A DNA stretch of 64,000 nt from Thermotoga sp. KOL6 (GCF_002866025.1 NZ_LNDE01000002.1:372001-436000); one strand, 5' to 3'. Positions 28,043 through 36,355 are shown, counted from the stretch's first letter. Notes: generated by a model from the sequence alone, not told the origin. Translations and numbers: made by a program.

Positions 28043-29692
28043 ATGAAAAAGTTAGTGATTTTCTTTTTGATTCTCTCTTCCTTGATCTTTGGAGCAACCT
28101 TTTATGGAAATCTTCACTCCCATACTTCCTACTCCGATGGGAAGGGAACACCGGACGAAGCTTACGAATATGCAAAGCAGTTTCTCGACGTGCTTGCGGT
28201 GACTGATCACGCTTATTATTTCGCTCAGAAGATAGACGGGAAGACCAAGCCTTATCTTACGAAACTCGCTGCGGAAAGGCATACAAAAGATGGTGAATTC
28301 GTTGCTCTCCAGGGTTTCGAATGGACGGCGGGTGTTGGTCACATAAACGTGTACGAATCGATCGAATGGATCGACAGAAACCAAGAGGGCTCCTTGGAGG
28401 GTTTCTACGCTTGGCTCGTGAAACATAAGAAACTTGCCCAGTTCAATCATCCCATAAGTAAGTTCGGCACCTTCGATTCCTTCAGGTACTTTCCCGAGGC
28501 TGATAAATACGTGAACCTGATAGAAGTTGGAAACGGGAATTGGTCCTCTGGTGACGTGATAAATCCTGAGATGTTTGGCAACTACATCTTAGCTCTGAAC
28601 AGAGGTTGGCATCTTGGAGCCACTGCCAACCAGGACAATCACAAACCAAACTGGGGTAGTGCGAACGACGCTAGAACTGGTATCATCGCTGATAAGTTGA
28701 CGTACGATGCCATCATGGATGCCCTTTGGAAAAGGCATACTTTTGGAAGTGAAGATAGGAACGTTCAGGTTCTCTTCAAGTCGGGAGAGCATCTGATGGG
28801 GGACGTTGTCTTCATCGATGATTTCTCACAAAAAACGCTGAGTATAGAGTACAAAGATACTGAGAAACTTCTCTATCTTGCTCTGATCTCCCAGAGTGGA
28901 ACGGTTCTCGAACTCAGACCTGGTACAGATCACTTGAAACTCGATCTGAAAGTCACTCCTCCAGATGGTTATGAGTGGTACTTCTTCTACATGAAGCAGA
29001 TGGACGGTGACGAGATCGTAACTTCCCCGATATGGTTCCAAATACCGTCTCCCGTTTATGTCAACAGCGTCAGAATTTCTCCAGAAGAAATCCACGCTGG
29101 AGAGGTTGCAAAACTGTACTTTGAAATATACAACACCACTGAAAACAAGGCGAAAGTTAATCTCATCATTTTGTTGGACGACGATCCGATCAGAAACGTA
29201 ACCCAGGAATTTGCACCTTACCAGCTCAAGAGATTCGTCGTTCCCACTGGAAAATTGGAAGAAGGGACACACAGAATTTCTTTCCTAGTGAATGGAAAAC
29301 TCGTCCAGTCGATTTCTTTCGTTGTCCAAGAAAAACTCAAAGGTGTCATCATGATAGACACCCTCCACGAGAACGACCATCTCGAAGAGTTGAGGGCACT
29401 CGCCGAAGAGTTGAAAAAAGCAGGGTACAACGTGATCTATCCGAAAGTGATGTTGAAGAACCTTGGAGGGATCGATATTCTCATCATCGCAACTCCGAAG
29501 GAAGGTGGCTTGAGTTTCGCCAAGAAACTCTCAAAAAAGGAATTGGAAGAGCTAGAAAAATTTGAAGGGAAATTGTACATAATACCGGGAGGAGATGAGG
29601 AGTACAGAGAGATCTATTTGAGTCAGCTGAAGGGAGAAGTGGTCACACTCGAGGAGCTGAGAAAGAGACTGCTTGGGGAGGGAGATAGTTGA
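28043..29692 (+). CDS. secreted CehA/McbA-family PHP-type metallohydrolase
   Basis: A 549-residue protein with a signal peptide (FFLILSSLIFGA) and a PHP metal-binding domain: NLHSHTSYSDGKG (metal His pair at the mature N-terminus), VLAVTDHAYY, LAQFNHPISKFG and HLGATANQDNH. This matches the CehA/McbA class, which includes phosphoester and carbamate hydrolases. A beta-sandwich domain of roughly 100 residues follows (about 330-430), then a Rossmann-like C-terminal domain with IPGGDEEYREI. It is the third plus-strand gene of the sugar-type ABC cluster (13 bases after permease two). It probably acts outside the membrane on the imported compound or its precursor; that role is inference. Confidence 0.85.
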   Translation: MKKLVIFFLILSSLIFGATFYGNLHSHTSYSDGKGTPDEAYEYAKQFLDVLAVTDHAYYFAQKIDGKTKPYLTKLAAERHTKDGEFVALQGFEWTAGVGHINVYESIEWIDRNQEGSLEGFYAWLVKHKKLAQFNHPISKFGTFDSFRYFPEADKYVNLIEVGNGNWSSGDVINPEMFGNYILALNRGWHLGATANQDNHKPNWGSANDARTGIIADKLTYDAIMDALWKRHTFGSEDRNVQVLFKSGEHLMGDVVFIDDFSQKTLSIEYKDTEKLLYLALISQSGTVLELRPGTDHLKLDLKVTPPDGYEWYFFYMKQMDGDEIVTSPIWFQIPSPVYVNSVRISPEEIHAGEVAKLYFEIYNTTENKAKVNLIILLDDDPIRNVTQEFAPYQLKRFVVPTGKLEEGTHRISFLVNGKLVQSISFVVQEKLKGVIMIDTLHENDHLEELRALAEELKKAGYNVIYPKVMLKNLGGIDILIIATPKEGGLSFAKKLSKKELEELEKFEGKLYIIPGGDEEYREIYLSQLKGEVVTLEELRKRLLGEGDS

Positions 29693-31029
29693 AGAGGCTT
29701 GGAATCGTTGGATTCGGTGCGAGTGCTATCGGATTCGTCTATGGCCTCATAGACACCGGAAGAGTAAATGAGTATAAGATCACGATCTTCGAAAGGGGAA
29801 AGAACTACTCCCACAACACCATTTCTGGAGTGAGAGTGGACGGCAAAATCTTCATCTCTCACGGTATGGGTGGTGAAATACACATTCCTCTTGAAGTACA
29901 GGCCAAAATTGTGGAATTTTACCTGAAATTCTCGGGATACACCCCCACCATCGACAAAAGTAAGGGAGTTGTGAACTACCTAAAATCCTTTGAAAGAGAT
30001 GGTAGGAAAATAGAGTTCGGAGAGTCCTTCGCAGATGAGAAGGTTTACAAACTTTTCTATCATCACGGTTTCGATCCGGTAAAATCTTACTTCTTTCATC
30101 TGGGAACCGATATTCTGAAGGAGACCAACAAGAACATCTACGATTATTTCTCTTCCTTTGGGAACATAGAATTTCTGTTTGGAACCGTAGTAGAAGATGT
30201 TGACCTAGGGCCTCCACACAGAGTACACACGAACGAAGGAAGTTTCGAGTTCGATGAACTCGTGATAGCTGTTGGAAGAAGTGGTCACAGGTTGATGGAT
30301 CACCTCAAAGAGAAATATCCTCATCTTGTGAGACCGAACCAGTTTGTTGACATTGGAATCAGATACGAACTACCCAATCACGTGATGGAACCCTTTTCTG
30401 ATATGTACGAAGTGAAGGTGAGATACAAAACGAAGACAGGATACATATGCAGGGTCTTCTGTCAAAATCCTGCGGGAAAAGTGGCGTTGGAAAGGTACGA
30501 AGACTTCACCACCGTGAACGGTTATTCTGACAGCTTTCACAAAACAGAGAACACGAACTTCGCTGTCCTTGTTACCACACGTTTCACGGAGCCTTTCAAG
30601 GATCCGACCGGCTACGGTGTAAATCTTGCAAAGCTCGCAAACATCTTGGCGGGGGACAAAGAACGGGTGATTCTTCAAACGTATGGGGATTTCAAGGAGT
30701 TCAGAAGAACGAAGAGACTCGGCAGGGTACATCCCACCTTGAACTCAGAGAGTTACATTCTGGGAGATGCGAATCTCGTCTTTCCCTCTAAAATAAGGGA
30801 ATCACTGATAGATTTCGTGGAAAGTCTCGACAAGGTGATCACGGGAGTTGCTTACTTCGATAATTTGCTCTACGCGGTCGAGGTGAAGTTCTACACGAAC
30901 AAATTCCTGAACGACGTAGTAGAGGGTCTCCATGTGATAGGAGACTGCTCTGGATGGACTCGGTCGATCCAGTATGCTACGTCTATGGGTTACATGAGAG
31001 CAGCGAAGATGAAAATTCAGGTTCTGTGA
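29689..31029 (+). CDS. FAD-dependent oxidoreductase, uncharacterised (COG2509-like)
   Basis: Soluble flavoprotein-like protein of 446 residues. The N-terminal dinucleotide-binding loop is GIVGFGASAIGF, a second nucleotide strand is ELVIAVGRSGHRLMDH in its family form (here DELVIAVGRSGHR), and the C-terminal FAD motif is HVIGDCSGWTRSIQYATSMG. This layout is that of uncharacterised FAD dehydrogenases of the COG2509 type. TTG start, overlapping the stop of the previous gene by 4 bases, after GGGGAGGGAGA. It closes the ABC-hydrolase operon, so it may oxidise the imported compound, but no substrate can be deduced. Its end overlaps the opposing membrane-protein gene by 13 bases. Confidence 0.8.
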   Translation: MKRLGIVGFGASAIGFVYGLIDTGRVNEYKITIFERGKNYSHNTISGVRVDGKIFISHGMGGEIHIPLEVQAKIVEFYLKFSGYTPTIDKSKGVVNYLKSFERDGRKIEFGESFADEKVYKLFYHHGFDPVKSYFFHLGTDILKETNKNIYDYFSSFGNIEFLFGTVVEDVDLGPPHRVHTNEGSFEFDELVIAVGRSGHRLMDHLKEKYPHLVRPNQFVDIGIRYELPNHVMEPFSDMYEVKVRYKTKTGYICRVFCQNPAGKVALERYEDFTTVNGYSDSFHKTENTNFAVLVTTRFTEPFKDPTGYGVNLAKLANILAGDKERVILQTYGDFKEFRRTKRLGRVHPTLNSESYILGDANLVFPSKIRESLIDFVESLDKVITGVAYFDNLLYAVEVKFYTNKFLNDVVEGLHVIGDCSGWTRSIQYATSMGYMRAAKMKIQVL

Positions 31030-31325
31030 GACAGAATGGCGAAAAAGCCCCATTCGATTAGAAGAACAGAGAAGAATACCACGAAACCTTCCCAGAAGGA
31101 GAATTTGTGTATACCAAAGACGTGGAGTACCAAAACGGTTGCTATGGCGCAGGAAACCAAACCGTTTGGAAAACCTTTTTTGACGAGAGCGCTGATACCC
31201 ACGTAAGCGAATATGACAGCAAACGCGATACCAAGGAACCGACCAAAAGAAACATCAAAAACGTTGAAAACAGAAAGAAGGATCAGAACTCCCAGGAGAA
31301 TCAATATTGCTCCGAAGATTTTCAC
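31017..31325 (-). CDS. small membrane protein (LiaI/LiaF-TM-like)
   Basis: About 102 residues with four hydrophobic segments (IFGAILILLGVLILLSVF, FLGIAFAVIFAYVGISALV, SCAIATVLVLHVFGI, FVVFFSVLLIEWGFFAIL). The first segment with LLGVLILL resembles LiaF transmembrane-region proteins linked to envelope stress, but no function can be assigned. The GTG at 31325 is chosen because AAAAGGAG lies 8 bases ahead; the longer frame starts before it. It diverges from the DtxR-like regulator gene. Confidence 0.7.
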   Translation of the reverse strand: MKIFGAILILLGVLILLSVFNVFDVSFGRFLGIAFAVIFAYVGISALVKKGFPNGLVSCAIATVLVLHVFGIHKFSFWEGFVVFFSVLLIEWGFFAILSHRT

Positions 31326-31413
31326 GATCATCACTCCTTTTCTCTTTATATTCAAAAATATTTTATCATTCTCAATCTGTTGTGTTAGAATTACCTAAAA
31401 GGGAGGTAGAAAT
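31326..31413. promoter_or_regulatory. divergent control region with a possible metal-regulator half-site
   Basis: AT-rich gap between the small membrane protein and the DtxR-like gene. It contains TTTTATCATTCTCAAT (about 31361-31376), which resembles one half of Fur or DtxR family sites, and a strong ribosome site GGGAGG before the regulator. No complete palindrome was found. Confidence 0.3.
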
Positions 31414-31869
31414 ATGTTATCACCAACTGAAAAGAGATATCTTTTGGCGGTTCTCATAACATTAGACGATGGTAGCACGAGATTGAAGAGAGTGTCGGAT
31501 TTTCTCAAGGTGAAAATGCCCTCTGCAAAACAAATTCTTGAAGACCTCGCGATGAAAAAGTTGATAAATTACGTGAGGAGAGGTCCCATCTCCCTAACAA
31601 AAAAAGGAATGGAACTCGCTCAGAAAGAAAAAGAACGTTTCGACAACTTGAAGGAGTTTCTGGAAAAGATCCTCTTTCTCGACAAAAAAGAAGCAGAGAA
31701 GGGAGCTTGGGAGATCTTCTTCAACCTCGAAGAGAAGATCGCCGACAGAGTGGTGGATTTTATGAACTTCCTCACTCACTGTCCTCATATAACTCCCATA
31801 TGTATAAAGGGATTCAAAGAATATCTTGAAACAGGAGAATTTCCAGTTCTTTGCAGACTCAAAAGATGA
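31414..31869 (+). CDS. DtxR-family metal-dependent transcriptional regulator
   Basis: A 151-residue protein with an N-terminal winged helix (VSDFLKVKMPSAKQILEDLAMKKLINY, seen as the turn VKMPSAKQILEDL) and a C-terminal helical domain ending in CPHITPICIKGFKEYL, like the dimerisation and metal-binding part of DtxR/MntR proteins. Candidate metal ligands are the Cys and His of HCPHITPIC. It is shorter than DtxR and has no SH3 domain, as in MntR. It probably represses iron or manganese uptake genes, none of which is adjacent. ATG after GGGAGGTAGAAAT. Confidence 0.85.
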   Translation: MLSPTEKRYLLAVLITLDDGSTRLKRVSDFLKVKMPSAKQILEDLAMKKLINYVRRGPISLTKKGMELAQKEKERFDNLKEFLEKILFLDKKEAEKGAWEIFFNLEEKIADRVVDFMNFLTHCPHITPICIKGFKEYLETGEFPVLCRLKR

Positions 31870-31878
31870 TGGTATAAT
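31851..31878 (+). promoter_or_regulatory. promoter of rpsF-ssb-rpsR
   Basis: TTGCAG at 31851-31856 and TATAAT at 31873-31878 with a 16-base spacer. The -35 lies inside the last codons of the DtxR-like gene. Transcription would start near 31885, giving a 5' leader of about 60 bases. Confidence 0.75.
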
Positions 31879-31884
31879 CGTGAA

Positions 31885-31940
31885 AGTGAAAATCCCGCTC
31901 CACCCTTCCTGAGGTGGGGCCGAATGTCCGAGGGAGGTGA
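31885..31940 (+). ncRNA. candidate S6:S18-binding leader of rpsF operon
   Basis: The leader holds a stem CCACC...GGTGG (around 31899-31917), then GGCCGAATGTCCGAG with two CCG triplets just before the ribosome site. Many bacteria have an autoregulatory RNA here that binds the S6-S18 pair and shows a conserved CCG next to a hairpin. The match is by position and motif only. Confidence 0.4.
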
Positions 31941-31946
31941 GTTTTG

Positions 31947-32333
31947 GTGGCTTACGTGAAAGAGAGGATCTACGAGAGCATGTTCATCATCGCACCGAAC
32001 GTGCCGGAGGAAGAGAGAGAGAAACTCGTGGAAAGGGTCAAGAGTATCATCGAAGAGAGGGTCAAGGGAAAGGTCGACAAGATCGACAGAATGGGTATGA
32101 GGAAATTCGCTTACGAGATCAAGAAGTTCAACGAAGGAGACTACACGGTCATCTACTTCAGATGTGACGGTCAGAATCTTCAAGAGCTCGAGAATTTCTA
32201 CAGAATAACTCCCGAGATCATCAGATGGCAAACTTTCAGAAGGTTCGACTTGGAGAAAAAAGAAAGAAGAGCCCAGAGGGAAAAAACAACTGCAGAATCG
32301 TCTGAAGAGAAAGAAGGAGGAACAGAGGCCTGA
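31947..32333 (+). CDS. rpsF: 30S ribosomal protein S6
   Basis: Small-subunit protein binding the central domain of 16S rRNA with S18. The 128-residue protein contains ESMFIIAPNVPEEERE-type N-terminal strand, MRKFAYEIKKFNEGDYTVIY (middle strand and helix) and a charged C-terminal tail of about 30 residues. The GTG at 31947 gives the known Thermotoga N-terminus (MAYVKERIYESM); a TTG one codon earlier is too close to GGGAGGTGAG to be preferred. The stop overlaps the ssb start. Confidence 0.98.
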   Translation: MAYVKERIYESMFIIAPNVPEEEREKLVERVKSIIEERVKGKVDKIDRMGMRKFAYEIKKFNEGDYTVIYFRCDGQNLQELENFYRITPEIIRWQTFRRFDLEKKERRAQREKTTAESSEEKEGGTEA

Positions 32334-32758
32334 TGTCTTTTTTCAACAAAATCATTCTCATCGGAAGACTCGTGAGAGATCCAGAAGAGAGATACACTTT
32401 GAGTGGAACGCCGGTGACCACTTTCACGATAGCGGTGGACAGAGTTCCAAGGAAGAACGCGGCAGAAGACGCGCAGACAACGGATTTTTTCAGAGTGGTT
32501 ACCTTTGGAAGATTGGCAGAGTTTGCGAGAATGTATCTTACCAAAGGAAGGCTTGTTCTTGTTGAAGGAGAGATGCGCATGAGACGGTGGGAAACTCAGA
32601 CGGGCGAGAGAAGAGTCAGTCCGGAGGTTGTTGCAAACGTTGTGAGATTCATGGATAGAAAACCTTCAGAATCGACGGAGGAAATCGAAGAGAAACTGGA
32701 GATTCCCGAAGAGGATTTCTCTGACGAGACTTTCAGCGAAGATGAACCACCATTTTGA
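32333..32758 (+). CDS. ssb: single-stranded DNA-binding protein
   Basis: Binds single-stranded DNA in replication and repair. The 141 residues show the OB fold ([20 protein letters not shown], seen as [12 protein letters not shown], and [15 protein letters not shown]) followed by an acidic disordered tail ending DEPPF, the partner-binding tip. The gene sits in the classic rpsF-ssb-rpsR order and overlaps both neighbours. ATG at 32333; the rpsF stop is read from the same bases. Confidence 0.98.
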   Translation: MSFFNKIILIGRLVRDPEERYTLSGTPVTTFTIAVDRVPRKNAAEDAQTTDFFRVVTFGRLAEFARMYLTKGRLVLVEGEMRMRRWETQTGERRVSPEVVANVVRFMDRKPSESTEEIEEKLEIPEEDFSDETFSEDEPPF

Positions 32759-32772
32759 GGGAGGTGCGATCG

Positions 32773-33000
32773 ATGGCTTACAGAAGGAGGAGAAAGAAGG
32801 TCAAGAAGTGTAGACTCTGCGAAATGAAATTGGACTACGTTGACTATAAAGATGTGAAACTCCTCAGTGAGTTTCTCACGGACAAGGCGAAGATCATTCC
32901 TAAGAGACTCACAGGGAATTGTTCTAAACATCAGAGAATGATCAAAGTGGCCATCAAGAGAGCACGCCAGATGGGGCTCCTACCTTATCTGAAGATATGA
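32773..33000 (+). CDS. rpsR: 30S ribosomal protein S18
   Basis: Partner of S6 in the 30S platform; 75 residues starting [12 protein letters not shown]. The ATG at 32773 follows GGGAGGTG at a good distance; the longer frame from 32755 begins before that site. The segment [17 protein letters not shown] keeps two Cys, CxxC, and a later Cys and His (NCSKHQ) are present, so this is the zinc-binding type of S18. Directly followed by a strong terminator. Confidence 0.97.
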   Translation: MAYRRRRKKVKKCRLCEMKLDYVDYKDVKLLSEFLTDKAKIIPKRLTGNCSKHQRMIKVAIKRARQMGLLPYLKI

Positions 33001-33005
33001 AAAAC

Positions 33006-33031
33006 AAAAGGGCGCCGAAAGCGCCCTTTTT
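33006..33031. terminator. bidirectional terminator between rpsR and DUF1292 gene
   Basis: Stem AAAAGGGCGC / GCGCCCTTTT with loop CGAAA. On the plus strand it ends in TTTTT just after rpsR; on the minus strand it ends in TTTTGTTTT after the DUF1292-like gene. It marks the border between the ribosomal operon and the polysaccharide island. Confidence 0.9.
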
Positions 33032-33363
33032 CACTCATCATCGTCTGTTTCAAAGAACATCTCTTCAATATCGGGAATACTCTGTTGCCACTTTTCAAAT
33101 ACCTTCTTTGCCGTGTCGTATTCCACACCTTCGAGCATGATGCCCTCCGGTGTTTCATCCGCTTTGAACACGTACACTTCACCGAGATCCTCTATCATGT
33201 CTCTCGCTTCGTTTAAGAAAACTTCTTCGCAGACCCAAAACAGATTTCCTTCGTCCTCGACTTCTCCAAGCTTGTGGAAGAAAACCTCGTTTCCATCTTG
33301 GTCGAATAGACTGAAGACTTCCGTTTGATGCTCGTGTTCGTGTTCATGTTCGTGCATACTCAT
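33031..33363 (-). CDS. DUF1292-like acidic protein with His-Glu repeat N-terminus
   Basis: A 110-residue acidic protein. The core (FSLFDQDGNEVFFHKLGEV, then VYVFKADETPEGIML) resembles DUF1292 proteins, small bacterial proteins of unknown function. Unusual is the N-terminus, residues 3-12, with alternating His and Glu, a likely metal-binding tail. ATG after TAAGGAGG. Single-gene unit on the minus strand, ended by the shared terminator. The function is unknown; the His-rich tail suggests nickel, zinc or cobalt binding. Confidence 0.7.
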   Translation of the reverse strand: MSMHEHEHEHEHQTEVFSLFDQDGNEVFFHKLGEVEDEGNLFWVCEEVFLNEARDMIEDLGEVYVFKADETPEGIMLEGVEYDTAKKVFEKWQQSIPDIEEMFFETDDDE

Positions 33364-33451
33364 AATAAAAACCTCCTTAACAAAAAAACTGGGCTCTGAG
33401 AAATACTACCATTTGTAAGAGAGAAAATCAAGGGGAGAAAATCTGAACTGC

Positions 33452-34540
33452 TCAAGTCAACACGAAGTCTAGGAATCTTTCTTCTTTCTCCTCGTCCCAG
33501 ACGAATGCTCTTTGGTGTTTCTTTAGGCTTTCCATGATCTCTCCGTAGTTCAAAAAGGCCTTTCTTATCTTTTCCACACTCTCTTTCACGTTCTTGGGAT
33601 CTATCACTATTCCCACTTTCTTTTCCTCAACGATCTTGGCCATGCTCACAAAACGTTTGTTGACCACAACGGGTGTCCCGGCGGCGATGGAATCGAAAAA
33701 TTTATGGGGGAGTGAGAAAATATCGTTCTTGTAACGATCACTTTTGACAACCGTTTGAAAAGAAATCCATGAAAACTTGGCTTTGGAGACTTCTTTCATC
33801 ATCTCTTCATACGGAAGAAAAGGGAGCACTTTGCTGTTTTCTATTCCGAAGTTTGTGTTCATCCCTATCACCTTGAATCGGATTCCATCCTTTGCTAGCT
33901 CTTTCAGTATCTGGATCTCTTCTGTAGAGAGAGATCTGAAAGTCTTACCCACAAAACATATCTCGTCTTCTTTTTTTTCAGGATCCATCGAGACAGAGGC
34001 ATAATTCGGTACCACAAGATGGGGCTTTTCTAAACCAATGGTTTTAAAAACATCGTCTGCGATCTCCTTTGAGACGAAGATACACCTGTCTGAAAAAGCA
34101 ATCTGCCTTTTGAACACCCACCACATCACCTGTTCCTTTATCCATCTCAGTGGAACAGGAAGATTTCCTAAAAAGTTTTGAGGATGGTGTTCGTGAACAT
34201 CGTAGATGATCTTTTTTCCTCTCTTTTTAGCAATTTTGAAAGGTTCTATCGGTTTTGTAGCGGGAAAATGGTGCATGTACAAAATATCATAGTCTTCTTC
34301 CGCCACCAACTTGCAGATCATCTTGTCAAAATTTCTTCTTTTAAAAAATTTTTTCAACAAATTCTCTTCTCGGATATAACAGACGGGAAGATATTCTATG
34401 TTTCCTTCCTCGATGGGATGCTCTTTTTTTTCTGTTAGATATTGATAGATAACTCTGCATCTTTTGGAAAGTGCTTGCACAGTTCTGAACACTCTTTTGT
34501 CGTTTTTTGAGTGAGTGTAGCCTATTATCAGTACTTTCAA
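33452..34540 (-). CDS. glycosyltransferase, GT4-like (GT-B fold)
   Basis: A 362-residue transferase of the GT-B type. N-terminal domain: VLIIGYTHSKNDKRVFRTVQ, with YDVHEHHPQNFLGN as the acceptor-side loop. C-terminal donor domain: EICFVGKTFRSLSTEEIQIL, FKVIGMNTNFG, and SLPHKFFDSIAAGTPVVVNK, where the usual E-x7-E helix is replaced by KFFDSIAAGTP. Donor and acceptor sugars are unknown. TTG start 7 bases after GAGGTG. Last gene of the minus-strand group 37684-33452; a glycosyltransferase remnant lies just upstream. Confidence 0.88.
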   Translation of the reverse strand: MKVLIIGYTHSKNDKRVFRTVQALSKRCRVIYQYLTEKKEHPIEEGNIEYLPVCYIREENLLKKFFKRRNFDKMICKLVAEEDYDILYMHHFPATKPIEPFKIAKKRGKKIIYDVHEHHPQNFLGNLPVPLRWIKEQVMWWVFKRQIAFSDRCIFVSKEIADDVFKTIGLEKPHLVVPNYASVSMDPEKKEDEICFVGKTFRSLSTEEIQILKELAKDGIRFKVIGMNTNFGIENSKVLPFLPYEEMMKEVSKAKFSWISFQTVVKSDRYKNDIFSLPHKFFDSIAAGTPVVVNKRFVSMAKIVEEKKVGIVIDPKNVKESVEKIRKAFLNYGEIMESLKKHQRAFVWDEEKEERFLDFVLT

Positions 34541-34577
34541 CGATGTTCACCTCGGTTTTCTAATATCCTTTCGCAAA

Positions 34578-34799
34578 TCAGCCGTGAGATCTGAAGACTT
34601 GCTTATATACGTGTATTTCTTTTTTTGCAATCTCTTCCCACGTGAAATTTTTTGCTCTCTCTATGAACACTTTTGGGTTGTATCCTTCCTTCAATACCTC
34701 GACAATTCTTTTGGCAAACCTTTCTTCGAAATTTTTCCCTTCTTGAACAACGTATTCGTTAAAACCTATCGCTTCTGGTATTCTTCTATTGCTATCAAT
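34578..34799 (-). pseudogene. C-terminal remnant of a GT4-type glycosyltransferase
   Basis: An open stretch of 73 codons with no start codon or ribosome site, preceded in frame by a stop. It translates to a typical GT4 C-terminus: PEAIGFNEYVVQEGKNFEER, a helix FAKRIVEVLKEGYN, then a segment containing FTWEEIAKKEI and a final Lys-rich helix. All parts upstream of the PEAIG-type loop (about 300 residues) are missing. It sits between two intact glycosyltransferase genes on the same strand, only 23 bases from the end of one, so it is best read as the scar of a deletion or gene replacement in the island. Confidence 0.75.
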
Positions 34800-34822
34800 T
34801 TATACAAATATCCGCCTGATTT

Positions 34823-36217
34823 TTATCGACTCACGAGTTCATTTATTAGAGACTCGAATTCCTTCACTTGTTTTTCTAAAGTCCATCCTCTTTTGATAAT
34901 GTACTCTCTATAATGATGCGAGTCATATCTTTCTTCGGTTATTTTCTCTACAGCTTCATCCACACTGGAGAATAAGAATTCTTCATCGTACAATTCTTTG
35001 GCATTGTAGAAATCATGTATGACTGGTTTGATACCCCTTGCCATTGCTTCCACTATATTGTAGCCAAAGCTTTCATGAATACTTGTTGAAAGCAAATAGT
35101 TTTTATCTTCCAACCATTGATTGATATCATCTACCCAACCGTGGAATATAACATTATCTTTGATTTTCATAGATTTGGCTAGATGTTTCAAATATATTTC
35201 ATACATTGGATCATCGAAGCTTCCCGCAACATGTAATCTGTACCGCTTGTCTTTCTCGGAAAGTTTTTTTATTATTTCGAAAGCAACATGAAGATTCTTT
35301 CTTGGTATGATATGAGCTACCCACGCGATATTGTAGCCTTTCTGTCTTGGGATGAATTGAAAACGTTTCAAATCTATGCCATTATAAATGACACGCCAAC
35401 TCACCTTTTGAAGATTCAAACCTCTCATTTCTAGGATATCTTTCATGAATTGAGAAACGAACACCAATTCATCCACATTGTTCCAGTTGATCATAAATGG
35501 GATATCGGTAAAAGCCTCATACCTGTGCAGGCGTACAAAAAGTTTTTTGCCCTTGGGTTTCACATAACTACCGGTAACTGCCAAAAAATCAGCCCATTCG
35601 CACCAAGTTACATCAGCCCAAGAAATAATCTTTCGCAATTTAGAGCCTAGGAAATGCAAAATAACTTTGTAAAGATTATCATTAATAAGCTTTTTTCTTT
35701 TGGCTTTGAGTAGAGCATTCAGAAAGGTTATTTTAGAAGTTGGGATTACAAATTTCTTAACCCAGATTTTTTTTGACAAGTTTTCCACAAGATCATCAGT
35801 AAATGTGTCGCCCCCTTGATGAACAATAACAGCCAATTTTAACTGTGACTTTTTCTCTTGCATTAAAGCATAAGTTTTTTCAAGTTTTTCGCGCAATCTG
35901 TTTTTATCTTCTGGTTGACTGGTTAGTTTCAAAGCAGATTTGTACATTTCAATGGCTTTTTTGTAATCTCCTTCGAAGCTATAAACCTCTCCCAAGTATT
36001 CCAATATTTTTGGATCTTTTCCGAATTTTTTAAGAAATGATGTGGCATAGTTTTTACACTTTGACCATTTCTTTAGTTGTCGGTAAATCGAACATATATA
36101 GTAATGGCTTTCCTTGTTGTAAGGATTGTTCTTCAAAATTTCGTTGAACTTCCTAAGTGCTTCGTTGTAGTTTCCTACTTCAAAGCTTTTAATAGCTTCC
36201 TGAAAATTTTTTCTCAA
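34823..36217 (-). CDS. TPR-glycosyltransferase fusion (GT4-like)
   Basis: A 464-residue protein with two parts. The N-terminal 130 residues form about three TPR repeats (SFEVGNYNEALRKFNEILKN; the third contains GDYKKAIEMYKSALKL). The rest is a GT-B transferase: LKLAVIVHQGGDTFTDDLVE, the donor-binding strand NIAWVAHIIPRKNLHVAFEI, FHGWVDDINQWL, and STSIHESFGYNIVEAMARGI with the E-x7-E helix. The TTG at 36217 is preferred (7 bases after GGAGGT). Strongly AT-rich. The TPR part may dock it to other assembly enzymes; this is inference. Confidence 0.88.
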   Translation of the reverse strand: MRKNFQEAIKSFEVGNYNEALRKFNEILKNNPYNKESHYYICSIYRQLKKWSKCKNYATSFLKKFGKDPKILEYLGEVYSFEGDYKKAIEMYKSALKLTSQPEDKNRLREKLEKTYALMQEKKSQLKLAVIVHQGGDTFTDDLVENLSKKIWVKKFVIPTSKITFLNALLKAKRKKLINDNLYKVILHFLGSKLRKIISWADVTWCEWADFLAVTGSYVKPKGKKLFVRLHRYEAFTDIPFMINWNNVDELVFVSQFMKDILEMRGLNLQKVSWRVIYNGIDLKRFQFIPRQKGYNIAWVAHIIPRKNLHVAFEIIKKLSEKDKRYRLHVAGSFDDPMYEIYLKHLAKSMKIKDNVIFHGWVDDINQWLEDKNYLLSTSIHESFGYNIVEAMARGIKPVIHDFYNAKELYDEEFLFSSVDEAVEKITEERYDSHHYREYIIKRGWTLEKQVKEFESLINELVSR

Positions 36218-36328
36218 GTTATACACCTCCAATTTCTCGAGAGAATCAATCTGATTTTGATGAGCGGTTCCTTCGATCGATCGTTTTTTTGGAGGTAACT
36301 GATGTCCAATTAGCTTGGGGATCAGCTT

Positions 36329-36355
36329 AGTATAGTGTTGTTATGGGATTCTCAA
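36329..36355 (-). promoter_or_regulatory. possible promoter for TPR-glycosyltransferase gene
   Basis: On the minus strand, TTGAGA (36355-36350) and TATACT (36334-36329), 15 bases apart, lie at the end of the upstream sulfatase-fold gene and precede a 112-base leader. The spacing is short, so support is modest. Confidence 0.35.

Noticed and set aside
36280-36300. CGATCGATCG followed by T-run as a plus-strand terminator
   Set aside because: The element is self-complementary with no stable loop and no plus-strand gene ends here.
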